From: Fusibacter_A sp965140735
Lineage (GTDB): Bacteria; Bacillota; Clostridia; Peptostreptococcales; Acidaminobacteraceae
Assembly: GCA_965140735.1 (NCBI GenBank)
Contig: OZ223306.1
Span: forward strand, 4,526,001-4,590,000
Direction: 5' to 3'
Length of the DNA stretch: 64,000 nt
Shown here in pieces: positions 42,645-51,258 of this stretch. Made by a program: the position numbers and the translations under genes. Position 1 is the stretch's first letter; each line of letters opens with the position of its first letter. The notes beneath the pieces are model-generated. The model made no database searches and was not told where the DNA came from. It saw only the letters and a list, made by a program, of their open reading frames with translations.

Positions 42645-44084
42645 ATGGCTTATTATGGTCCATTCACGTGTATCATTGTTTTATTATTAACAGGTTTGTT
42701 CATAATAGGCACAAAATGGAAAAGTAAGGTCCAAGTTTTTAGTGGTTCTGTATTTTTTCTTTGTGCTTTTTTAATACTGAGCTCGTATAAGGCATTTACC
42801 ATAACACAAGTGGAACAAATATTTTGGGGGCATATTTTTATAGTGAATTCATTAAATTTGGTACTGGCCTTTACCTTTTTTATGGTGAATGTGCTCATCA
42901 TCTGGTTTTCAAAATATGCCATTCATAAGTACATGGATGATGCAGAATATCCTCAATATTATGGGACTATTTTCATTATGAATGCTTTTATTACGATGAT
43001 TTTATTTTTGGACGATATACGTTGGCTCTATTGTGCCTATTTTTTGGTTGTTTTGATGTCTTATAATCTTATTAAGATAAAAGTAAATCATGCTGTCCAG
43101 TATGAAAAGACAAAATTTATTGTTTTAAATCTCTTCGGATTATTGTTATTAGCAGTGGGCTTGATGATGCTCAATAAGGTATCTGGAACAACACATATTC
43201 ATCTTCTTAGGCAGTACATAAATATGGAAAGAATAAATTATTTGACACTTAGCGTTACACTATGTTTGATTGGGCTGGGGATTAACGGAGCTCTCTTTCC
43301 GTTTTACTCATGGTTGCCCGATTTATACAGTTCTATGCCAGCGCCTTTGAGCGCACAGTTATCTTCGATTAGCATTAAAGTAGCTCCAATTGTCATGATT
43401 AAAATTATCTACGATGGCTTGGGGTTAATGTGGTTCTCTAAAATAGAACTAGATAGTGTACTTGTGGTACTAGGCGGATTGAGTATGCTCACAGGATCTC
43501 TCTTTGCAATATATCAAAAAGACATCAAAAAAATGATTGCTTATTCTACGATTTCTCAATTAGGATACATTTACTTGGGGATGGGATTGGCGAATTTTTG
43601 GGGGATACGCATTGCGATCTATCAAATAATTGCCCACACTTTGACTAAATCGGCGATTTACCTCAGTGTAAGTTCGATCTATGAACAGACTGGAACAACA
43701 TCTATAGAGGAACTGAAGGGGATTGGAAAAGAAATGCCAGTGACGCTGATGTGCTTTACCATGGCGGCACTTTCTATGATTGGAATCCCGCTTTTGCCAG
43801 GATTCATCAACAAGTGGTATTTATCACTCTCTGCCATATCGAATGGCATGGTGATTCCTGTATTCATCATTTTGATCAGTACGATTTTAAATGCGACCTA
43901 TTACTTGCCTATAATTATTAATGGTTATTATGGTAAACATAATGTATCGAACAAAGTTTTTTTATCAAAAGCAAAACCGCTCAAAGAAGTGATCCCACTG
44001 ATTATACTTGTCGTAATGATGGTGCTGTTTGGTATTTTTTCAAATGCATATTTTGAACTTAACCCAGTGCACTACTCTTTATAA
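42645..44084 (+). CDS. NuoL/M/N-like antiporter subunit lacking key charged residues
   Basis: This 479-residue protein has about 14 helices and clear kinship to MrpD/NuoN (FPFYSWLPDLYSSMPAPLSAQLSS, MIAYSTISQLGYIYLGMG, PLLPGFINKWYLSL). Two residues needed for ion movement are gone. The fifth-helix Glu region reads LYCAYFLVVLMSYNL, and the seventh-helix Lys (usually in VKAA) reads GINGA. The eighth-helix Lys (SIKVAP) is kept. It may be a structural or modified subunit. CAGGGGG precedes the ATG. It starts a three-gene unit of related subunits, with gaps of 11 and 13 bases. Confidence 0.82.
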   Translation: MAYYGPFTCIIVLLLTGLFIIGTKWKSKVQVFSGSVFFLCAFLILSSYKAFTITQVEQIFWGHIFIVNSLNLVLAFTFFMVNVLIIWFSKYAIHKYMDDAEYPQYYGTIFIMNAFITMILFLDDIRWLYCAYFLVVLMSYNLIKIKVNHAVQYEKTKFIVLNLFGLLLLAVGLMMLNKVSGTTHIHLLRQYINMERINYLTLSVTLCLIGLGINGALFPFYSWLPDLYSSMPAPLSAQLSSISIKVAPIVMIKIIYDGLGLMWFSKIELDSVLVVLGGLSMLTGSLFAIYQKDIKKMIAYSTISQLGYIYLGMGLANFWGIRIAIYQIIAHTLTKSAIYLSVSSIYEQTGTTSIEELKGIGKEMPVTLMCFTMAALSMIGIPLLPGFINKWYLSLSAISNGMVIPVFIILISTILNATYYLPIIINGYYGKHNVSNKVFLSKAKPLKEVIPLIILVVMMVLFGIFSNAYFELNPVHYSL

Positions 44085-44095
44085 GGAGGGTGAAG

Positions 44096-45532
44096 ATGAT
44101 CATAATAATATTAGCTATATTGTTATTGCCCATGCTTTCTGGTCTAATAAATATGCTTTTATTTAAGCAACAGAGCCTATTTTCTAAAGCCGTGATGCTT
44201 TTGACTCTTGCAGGTGTTATTGGACTTGAACTTTATTTAACGAAAGAGCATATAGGGTTTGAAATTCATGGTATGCAAATTATTGGACCGATGCGTATTC
44301 ATTTTAAAGTGGATGGTCTTGCAATGATTTTTATGCTTCTTGCGAGTTTTTTATGGTTCTTTACCGCATGCTACAGTTTTGATTACATGAAGGGTGAAAA
44401 AAGAGAAAAGACCTTTAACAGTTACCTTATGTTCATTTTAACACCTGTATTGGGCATTGCCATGTCGGCAAATTTAATGACACTCTACATATTTTATGAA
44501 CTCTTGACGTTGTCCACGTTTCCTTTGATCATTTTTAGAGGGACAGAGGAAGCGTTGCAATTGGGTAAAAAATATCTCATCTATTCTTTTGTAGGTTCCA
44601 GTATGATCATTGCTGGGATGAGCCTTTTTTATTTCCAGACGGGACTATTAGATTTTTTGCCTTCGATTCAATTTGAAGGGGACTATTTAAAACTCAGTTA
44701 TATTTTGTTGTTTTTAGGATTTGGCGTTAAAGCTGCATTGGTGCCATTTCATAGCTGGTTGCCTTCGGCTATGATCGCACCAACACCTGTAAGTGCTTTG
44801 CTTCACGCTGTAGCTGTGGTTAAATCAAGTGTATTTTCATTGATCAGAGTCACTTACTTTCTGTTCGGATATCAATTTTTAAATGTACATCACGATGTAC
44901 AGATTGGTCTTCTGGTTTTAATAACGCTCTCCGTTTTAGTAGGGGCATTTCTTGCATTTCATCAGTCAAACTTAAAAAAGAGATTGGCATATTCTACGAT
45001 TAGTCAATTAGGTTACATTATGCTGGGGATTGTGTTGTCTAATGAAATGGCTTTAACAGGTGCTATTTTACATCTGATTAATCACGCACTGATTAAGATC
45101 AGTTTATTTTTCGCCGTGGGCATGATGTATAAACGTGCCCATGTTACTGAATTTCAAGAGATAAATGGCATTGGCAAGCGAATGCCGCTTTTGTTTGGTG
45201 TGTTTATGTGGTCGACAATCTCTATTATGGGGCTACCACCTTCCAATGGATTTGTAAGTAAATGGTTTTTAGCAATGGGGGCAATTCACCAAGGGCGAAT
45301 TTTATTTGTATTCGTTCTACTGACAAGTGCTTTTATGACAGCGATCTATCTTCTGCCAGTGGGGATCAATGCTTTCTTTAAAAAGGAAACGATGCGGCAT
45401 GAAATTGAGCCCCTCAGTTTATTTGTGACAATGCCTCTGATCCTGATTACAATAGCCAATATCTACTTAGGGCTTTTTCCAAATGGTGTCATTCATTTTA
45501 TTGAAGTCTACATCATCCAAAAAGTATTTTAA
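44096..45532 (+). CDS. NuoM/MrpD-like proton-translocating antiporter subunit
   Basis: This 478-residue membrane protein has about 14 helices and retains the working residues: Glu in FYELLTLSTFPLI, Lys in GFGVKAALVPFHSWLPSAM, His and Lys in LLHAVAVVKSSVF, and a late Lys in NGFVSKWFLAMG. AGGAGG six bases before the ATG at 44096 sets the start; the GTG at 44090 abuts the ribosome site. It is the middle gene of the plus-strand trio and is more canonical than its upstream neighbour. Confidence 0.88.
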   Translation: MIIIILAILLLPMLSGLINMLLFKQQSLFSKAVMLLTLAGVIGLELYLTKEHIGFEIHGMQIIGPMRIHFKVDGLAMIFMLLASFLWFFTACYSFDYMKGEKREKTFNSYLMFILTPVLGIAMSANLMTLYIFYELLTLSTFPLIIFRGTEEALQLGKKYLIYSFVGSSMIIAGMSLFYFQTGLLDFLPSIQFEGDYLKLSYILLFLGFGVKAALVPFHSWLPSAMIAPTPVSALLHAVAVVKSSVFSLIRVTYFLFGYQFLNVHHDVQIGLLVLITLSVLVGAFLAFHQSNLKKRLAYSTISQLGYIMLGIVLSNEMALTGAILHLINHALIKISLFFAVGMMYKRAHVTEFQEINGIGKRMPLLFGVFMWSTISIMGLPPSNGFVSKWFLAMGAIHQGRILFVFVLLTSAFMTAIYLLPVGINAFFKKETMRHEIEPLSLFVTMPLILITIANIYLGLFPNGVIHFIEVYIIQKVF

Positions 45533-45545
45533 GGGGGCTGAAGAC

Positions 45546-47456
45546 ATGACAACAAATTTAATTTTACTGGTTTCGGTACCACTGATTTCTAGTTTTATCA
45601 GTTTTATAATAGGTTTGTACAATGAAAAATATAGAAATATATTTTTACTTGCCATGCTGTCTTATGAGGCTTACTTAACCATTCAGTTTTACAGAATGAT
45701 TCAATATGGAGGATCAATTGAGGTCTATGTTAGTAATATTATGGGGACTGGCATTGTCTTAAAATTGAATATGTTTAGATATGTTTTCGTGGTGATTACA
45801 GTGTTTGCTTTTTTGATGACGACTCTATATTCTTTTAATTATCTCATTAGATATGAACATAGAAATCGATATTATCTCTTTTTCATGTTGACTTTTGCCT
45901 GTACAATAGGCATGTTTGTTTCTGAAAATATTATCAATATGTTTACTTTTTTTGAAGTCCTATCACTTTCTATTTATCTGCTGATCATTCATGATGAAGA
46001 CGAGTATTCACATGAAGCGGGTGAAATATACCTAAACATGGCTATACTGGGGGGCTTGGTTCAACTCTTGGGTATTTTTATGCTCTATGCTTATACGGGC
46101 ACTTTGCTAATTTCAGAAATTGGGAGATCTTTCACACACCTTGGTGGTGAAAAAATTGTGATTTCACTTTTGATTTTTGTAGGATTCGCTGTAAAAGCAA
46201 GTCTTTTCCCACTTCATGTATGGTTACCAAAGGCACACCCAGCGGCACCTTCACCTGCATCTGCTATTCTATCGGGTGTGATGCTAAAGTGTGGTATCTT
46301 CGGTATCATCATGATTGCGAAAGACTTTTTAAACTATGAAGCTTGGTTTTTAAATATGTTGATGATTTTTGGATTTTTAAACATGATTATCACTGGGACA
46401 CTGGCGATGTATCAGAGAAATTTAAAGCGGATCATGGCTTTTAGTTCCATGAGTCAGATTGGGTTTATTTTGGTAGGCATTGCAGTATTAGGGATTTCAA
46501 AAAACTATGGGACTTATGGCGTATTGCTCTATATTATTAATCATAGTATCTATAAAGTTTTGTTGTTTTTATGTGCAGGGGCCATTTATATGGTTATCAA
46601 GGATTTGAGTCTTAATCAACTGGTTGGATTTGGGAATAGACGTTATATCTTATACACTGTTTTTTTATTCGGCATGTTGGGGTTAATTGCTTTTCCAGGA
46701 TCAAATGGATTTTTAAGTAAAAACCTCATTTATCATGCGCTTGAAGAGTACGTGCGCGTGAAGGGGCGCGTTTATAATATACTGATCGTAGGTTTTGAAT
46801 TTGGAAGTATGCTCACAGTGGCTTATTCGCTAAAGATGTTCATGGCTATTTTTGTTTTTAAGCCTAGGGAAAAGTATGATGAGGCATCCACAAAGCAAAT
46901 TAATAAATTGCTCTATGTGCCTCTAACACTTTTGGCTGTTGCTGTGGCCTATGAGGGAACACATCCAGATTTGATCATGTCTTTTCTCAGTCCTGCATCT
47001 AAAATTATGGGTGGGGAAGCGAATTTCGCACCTCATTTCTATACGCTAGAAAATATAGTGCATTCATTTGTGATCATTTTTTTCGGTGCTCTGATCTACA
47101 TCTTTTTTATTAACGGCACGCTTAGAGTAAAGGTAGGTAATGATAAAATATATGTCAATCCAACGGTTAATTGGATCAGCTTTGAAAAAATGTTGTATCA
47201 ACCTTTAATGAATATGGCGATACATGGTATACCAAAACTTATTGTTCATTTAGATGCTTATTTAACGCTGTGCGTCGCAATTTTTTTCAATGCTCTTCAT
47301 AGATTGTCTAAAATAAAATTTAGGACCACAACTGATAAAAAATATAGTATCTCAGAAGCGATTATAAGTGTAGCGGAGTGGGCGAATACAGTCAGTGGAA
47401 GCATTATAATAGTGCTTGTCGCCACCATGGTGATTTATATGATTATCACAGTGTAA
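45546..47456 (+). CDS. NuoL/MrpD-like antiporter subunit with C-terminal extension
   Basis: This 636-residue membrane protein keeps Glu in FTFFEVLSLSIYLLI, Lys in VGFAVKASLFPLHVWLPKAHP, Lys in SGVMLKCGIFGI and Lys in NGFLSKNLIYHAL. Beyond the usual 14 helices, about 120 further residues contain two more helices (YLTLCVAIFFNALH and the C-terminal SGSIIIVLVATMVIYMIITV), as in larger antiporter or Hyf/Mbh-type subunits. AAGGGGG precedes the ATG at 45546; the open frame begins earlier, inside the previous gene. It ends the trio. Confidence 0.86.
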   Translation: MTTNLILLVSVPLISSFISFIIGLYNEKYRNIFLLAMLSYEAYLTIQFYRMIQYGGSIEVYVSNIMGTGIVLKLNMFRYVFVVITVFAFLMTTLYSFNYLIRYEHRNRYYLFFMLTFACTIGMFVSENIINMFTFFEVLSLSIYLLIIHDEDEYSHEAGEIYLNMAILGGLVQLLGIFMLYAYTGTLLISEIGRSFTHLGGEKIVISLLIFVGFAVKASLFPLHVWLPKAHPAAPSPASAILSGVMLKCGIFGIIMIAKDFLNYEAWFLNMLMIFGFLNMIITGTLAMYQRNLKRIMAFSSMSQIGFILVGIAVLGISKNYGTYGVLLYIINHSIYKVLLFLCAGAIYMVIKDLSLNQLVGFGNRRYILYTVFLFGMLGLIAFPGSNGFLSKNLIYHALEEYVRVKGRVYNILIVGFEFGSMLTVAYSLKMFMAIFVFKPREKYDEASTKQINKLLYVPLTLLAVAVAYEGTHPDLIMSFLSPASKIMGGEANFAPHFYTLENIVHSFVIIFFGALIYIFFINGTLRVKVGNDKIYVNPTVNWISFEKMLYQPLMNMAIHGIPKLIVHLDAYLTLCVAIFFNALHRLSKIKFRTTTDKKYSISEAIISVAEWANTVSGSIIIVLVATMVIYMIITV

Positions 47457-47476
47457 GCATCTTATAAAGAGCTGAT

Positions 47477-48871
47477 TTACAGCGCATATTTTGAAATAAT
47501 ATCCACATCACCATCTTCAGAAATCACCACAGTAAGACAATCTGAGTATTGTTGATTGTGTGCGATGGTTTCAACATATCTGATGGCTGAATTATATCGG
47601 GCACCTCTTGAAGGGTCACCTTTTTCAGTTGCAACGCCATCCAAGATGACGCCGATACCATGACAGAAGCCTTCAACATCCACAAGAACTGCGCCGTCAA
47701 TACTGGTGATTGATTTGATAGTAGAAACGTTTAGAAAGGTTGCGTTGATAATAAACCCTTGATTTCTCAGCCTAAAAGCTTCACTACGTGCATTTTTTGA
47801 AATGACAATAATTGTCCCTTTGACTTGTTTTAATGCTTCTAAGACCAGTTTGTAGAGGTTGAGAATTTTTTTGATTTCAACATCTGGAAATACTTTTTTG
47901 AATTCTGCGCTAAAATTAAAATAGCTGATTTTGGGTTTGGGGATAAAAACTTCTTCATTGGTTACCTGCATCAACTTGTTATTGTTATGATTGAGTTGCC
48001 AAGAGTAGTAGGTATTAAATTCAATGATAAAATAATGTCTGGTCTTATCAAGAGTATAAGATTCTTCTGTAAATTGAATGACACTATAAATGTACTCACC
48101 ATCAGACAATAGATAAATATCTTTTTTGGAGAGTTCTAGAAGTTTGCGAATATGTCTATAACTTGATAATGAAATGCGTTCTTCAAAGGTTAATAACAAT
48201 TTTATATGAGATGAATTTATAACATCAGTAATGGCGTTGGGTTTCAGGAGCAGAATTTTACCATTGCTAAAAGCTTTTTCGTAGCTTAATGAAGAAATTT
48301 TACTCAATTTAGCGAACGGATTTATGAGCATTTCATCATCCAAGATACTACTCATAAGGGCTTTTCCAGCATCTTTTAGAAGATCGTTGATGCTTTTATT
48401 AGTCAATTCTCTACCCCCGATAAAGTTGACAGTGCACTGATCAATGTATTTTACTGTTTCTGATATGATTGCGTCTATGATGGATTTGATTTGAACGTCT
48501 ATATCATCTGTCATTTTATAATAGGAGTCTAAAATTTTACGATCAAATTTAAAGGCATAGGTAAAGATCATATTGTCAAAGATAAAAAAATCTGAATAGA
48601 AAAAAGAACTGCTATCGGAGACTGAGTTTGAAATATGAAGTTCTATGAGCTCTTCTAAGAATTTTTTGCGTTGATAGAGCATTTCAATAGAATCAACCGT
48701 AGTGGGAATGCCAATAATATCTCCTGAAAATCTCATGTTGATAAGTTGATTGGATAGATTAAACGAAACTAAATAAAAACTGGGGATCAGTTCACTATCA
48801 ATTTTTTTAAATAGTGTTTGCAAAAATTGATCTAAAAGCTCGGATAATTCATGAACGTTCTTTATCCACAT
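47477..48871 (-). CDS. Protein with C-terminal DisA_N-type (diadenylate cyclase-like) domain
   Basis: The last 110 or so of 464 residues resemble the DisA_N/DAC domain that makes cyclic di-AMP: SIDGAVLVDVEGFCHGIGVIL with the DGA motif, then GDPSRGARYNSAIRYV in place of the classic RHR motif, and VVISEDGDVDIIS. The first 350 residues are not recognised and show no membrane helix. GAGGTG six bases before the ATG at 48871 sets the start; the GTG at 48880 overlaps the ribosome site. Nucleotide-cyclase activity is plausible but unproven because of the altered motif. Confidence 0.68.
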   Translation of the reverse strand: MWIKNVHELSELLDQFLQTLFKKIDSELIPSFYLVSFNLSNQLINMRFSGDIIGIPTTVDSIEMLYQRKKFLEELIELHISNSVSDSSSFFYSDFFIFDNMIFTYAFKFDRKILDSYYKMTDDIDVQIKSIIDAIISETVKYIDQCTVNFIGGRELTNKSINDLLKDAGKALMSSILDDEMLINPFAKLSKISSLSYEKAFSNGKILLLKPNAITDVINSSHIKLLLTFEERISLSSYRHIRKLLELSKKDIYLLSDGEYIYSVIQFTEESYTLDKTRHYFIIEFNTYYSWQLNHNNNKLMQVTNEEVFIPKPKISYFNFSAEFKKVFPDVEIKKILNLYKLVLEALKQVKGTIIVISKNARSEAFRLRNQGFIINATFLNVSTIKSITSIDGAVLVDVEGFCHGIGVILDGVATEKGDPSRGARYNSAIRYVETIAHNQQYSDCLTVVISEDGDVDIISKYAL

Positions 48872-48948
48872 AAAGATCACCTCTTTTTCGACTTATTATA
48901 TATATACCTCGAAAAGACCATTTCAAATAAAATAACTTCTAAAAAAGA

Positions 48949-48980
48949 ACAAAAAAAATGCTAAAGTAAACTTTAGCATT
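48949..48980 (-). terminator. Minus-strand terminator of an orphan small transcript
   Basis: Minus strand: AATGCTAAAG, loop TTTA, CTTTAGCATT, then a T run. It lies upstream of the DisA_N-type gene, so it must end something transcribed from the 49 kb side. Confidence 0.9.
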
Positions 48981-49071
48981 CAAGGAATGACTTATCAACC
49001 GGTATTATTTAACTGTAACATAGGGATTTACAGAGGGAGGTACAGCTAAATAGACCATTCTGTTGTTCGTC
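48949..49071 (-). ncRNA. Candidate small RNA with C-rich motifs
   Basis: Between the DisA_N-type and HDOD genes lie about 360 bases without a normal gene. On the minus strand a promoter-like pair TTGAAA (49102-49107) and TAAAAT (49078-49083), 18 bases apart, precedes about 120 bases that end at a perfect terminator. The RNA would contain ACCTCCCTC and AATCCCTA, which can pair with Shine-Dalgarno sequences, as in UCCC-type small RNAs of Gram-positive bacteria. A 23-codon frame (MVTNNRMVYLAVPPSVN and on) lies inside but has no ribosome site. Confidence 0.55.
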
Positions 49072-49229
49072 ACCATAATTTTAACATACTTATACTACTT
49101 GTTTCAAGAAAGTAATTTATAAATCACAAAAACCTTAAAAAATAAGTTGTGAAATATATTTAGGCTAGGGTATACTTAACATGACGAAATGATTTGACAT
49201 AATAGTCTAAAACAAGATTGGAGTCTATA

Positions 49230-50399
49230 ATGAATCGTTTATTGCTTGTCTCTAATGATGAAATATTTATATCAAAATTCAATAATAGAATTGACCAGAA
49301 TATTTATGACATATCGATGACGCCAAGTTTTGAATCTGCACAGATTGAACTTGATCAAAAGGATTATAGAATGGTGCTGGTTGATTTATCAGATGAAAAT
49401 GAGACTGAGGTCTTGCTGAGATTTTTGAAACTTAAATATCCAAAAGTCATCAGGTTAGCAGTAATGAATGGTTCAAGCTCTATGGATTACTATATGCCAA
49501 AGCAGCAAAATAGTGCCCAAATGAGTTGGAAAAAGAATATTGATAGTGAAGAATTATTTATTATTATTGATAAGGTTATCGCAATTGACGAGCAAGTAAA
49601 TAATAGCGAACTCGTTAATCTAGTGTCGAATTTCAAGCATTTCCCCACAGTGCCAACAATTTACCATCAATTGAATATATTGATTCAAGAAAATGCATCT
49701 GTTGAGGAAATAGCACAGAAACTTGAAGAAGATCCCGCTGTAACTTCTAATATTTTAAAAATGGCGAATTCTGCATTTTATAATGCAAAGACGGGTTCAA
49801 TCAGACAAGCGATCATGTATATTGGGTTGATTAATGTCAAAAATATAATATTGACTAATGCCGTGTTTGGCAATGATGGATTACCTCCTAAAACAAGACA
49901 GATTCATTGGGAACACGTGAGTCTAACGAATAAAATTTTAAATGGTATGTATTTTGAATTGTTAGGCAAAAAACTTAATAATAACATTTCTTCTGTGGGA
50001 TTACTCCATGATATTGGCAGTATCATTCTCATGAGTAACTTCCCAAAACAATTTAAGCAGATTGTGGAAATTGTCAATAGTCAAGAGGGTGTCAATATTA
50101 ACGCTGTGGAGAAAGAGATGATTGGTTTTAACCATGAAGAGCTTGGTGGTCATCTACTCGATTTATGGGGATTGCCTTTTCCAATCATTGAGGCAGCTTT
50201 ATATCATCATGAGCCCTTTAGTGAAAAAGTAATCAATAAAGAACTGGTGATTAGCATGCATATTGCAAATTACTATGCATGGAAGTATATGAATAATAAC
50301 CATTATCAACAAAGTCTTGACGTAAGAGCATTTTCAGAACTGGGCATAACACAGAAGATGTTTAATGTTTTTTTTGAAAATTTAAAGCGAAAGCTATAG
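49230..50399 (+). CDS. HDOD domain protein with REC-like N-terminus
   Basis: This 389-residue signalling protein starts with a response-regulator-like fold (about residues 1-125; LLLVSNDEIFISKF, RMVLVDLSDEN), in which the usual phosphorylation pocket is only partly evident. An HDOD domain follows (about 130-330; FKHFPTVPTIYHQLNILIQ, DPAVTSNILKMANSAFYNA, LLHDIGSIILMSNFPKQF). HDOD proteins act in regulation, often of motility or stress. GGAG before the ATG at 49230 sets the start. It shows no tie to the neighbours besides direction. Confidence 0.87.
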   Translation: MNRLLLVSNDEIFISKFNNRIDQNIYDISMTPSFESAQIELDQKDYRMVLVDLSDENETEVLLRFLKLKYPKVIRLAVMNGSSSMDYYMPKQQNSAQMSWKKNIDSEELFIIIDKVIAIDEQVNNSELVNLVSNFKHFPTVPTIYHQLNILIQENASVEEIAQKLEEDPAVTSNILKMANSAFYNAKTGSIRQAIMYIGLINVKNIILTNAVFGNDGLPPKTRQIHWEHVSLTNKILNGMYFELLGKKLNNNISSVGLLHDIGSIILMSNFPKQFKQIVEIVNSQEGVNINAVEKEMIGFNHEELGGHLLDLWGLPFPIIEAALYHHEPFSEKVINKELVISMHIANYYAWKYMNNNHYQQSLDVRAFSELGITQKMFNVFFENLKRKL

Positions 50400-50440
50400 G
50401 CGTTCACAGGAAAATTTGATATGATAGGTATGAATAATAT

Positions 50441-50475
50441 GTGAAAGCTAGCAGAAATGTTGGCTTTTTCTATGA
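50441..50475 (+). terminator. Possible terminator after the HDOD gene
   Basis: AAAGCTAGC and GTTGGCTTT pair with two wobbles around a 6-base loop, followed by TTT. It is weak. Confidence 0.45.
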
Positions 50476-50490
50476 GAAGGGAGACATAAA

Positions 50491-51231
50491 ATGTCTAAAG
50501 TATTAGTAAAAGTAAATGGTAGAGAAATTACAGAAAATGACTTAAATGCATTTTTTGCAACATTAGGACAACAAGTACAGGGGCAATTTCAAGGGGAACA
50601 AGGCATGCAACGTCTTTTAGATGAACTTGTTTACCAAGAATTATTTTATGCTGAAGCAATAGAAACTGATGTGGAAAATAGTCCCGCTTTTAAAGCAGAA
50701 TTAGATAAAATGAAAGAAAATTTATTAAAGCAATTTAATATTAAAACTTTAATCGATAGCGTTGAAGTGAGTGAAGAAGAAGCCAAAGCTTTCTACGAAG
50801 CAAATCCACAATATTTTGAATCACCAGAACAAGTGCAAGCTTCTCACATTTTAGTGGATACAGAGGAAGAAGCTAAAAAGATCAAGGCAGAAATCGATGG
50901 TGGCTTAACTTTTGAAGAGGCAGCTACTAAATATTCATCTTGCCCATCAAGTGAAAAAGGCGGCGACTTAGGCTTTTTCCAAAAAGGACAAATGGTACCT
51001 GAATTTGAAGCAGTTGCATTTGAACTTGATGAAAACGTTGTTTCTGAACCTGTTAAAACACAATTTGGCTATCACATAATCGTGAAAAAAGCATCTCAAG
51101 CAGGTGGTGTTCAAGAATTGCCTATGGTTATTAACCAAATTATGCAACAATTATTAATTCAAAAACAAAATGAAGCTTATCTTTCAAAAGTTGAAGCTTT
51201 AAAATCAAAATATACAATTGAAAAATTCTAG
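50491..51231 (+). CDS. Cytoplasmic parvulin-type peptidyl-prolyl isomerase (PrsA/SurA-like)
   Basis: This 246-residue foldase has a SurA_N-like helical chaperone part (residues about 1-110) and one parvulin domain (about 113-210; ASHILVDTEEEAKKI, CPSSEKGGDLGFFQKGQMVPEFE, VKTQFGYHIIVKK). It has no signal peptide or lipobox, unlike exported PrsA, so it should act inside the cell. GAAGGGAG precedes the ATG. It lies 27 bases upstream of yhaM and may be co-transcribed. Confidence 0.9.
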   Translation: MSKVLVKVNGREITENDLNAFFATLGQQVQGQFQGEQGMQRLLDELVYQELFYAEAIETDVENSPAFKAELDKMKENLLKQFNIKTLIDSVEVSEEEAKAFYEANPQYFESPEQVQASHILVDTEEEAKKIKAEIDGGLTFEEAATKYSSCPSSEKGGDLGFFQKGQMVPEFEAVAFELDENVVSEPVKTQFGYHIIVKKASQAGGVQELPMVINQIMQQLLIQKQNEAYLSKVEALKSKYTIEKF

Positions 51232-51258
51232 TTTGTCTTAAGAAGAAAGGGTGTTAAT

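Noticed and set aside
48985..49071. 23-codon frame (MVTNNRMVYLAVPPSVN and on) as a small protein
   Set aside because: It has no ribosome site before either ATG. The promoter/terminator layout is better explained as a small RNA, though a leaderless peptide is not excluded.
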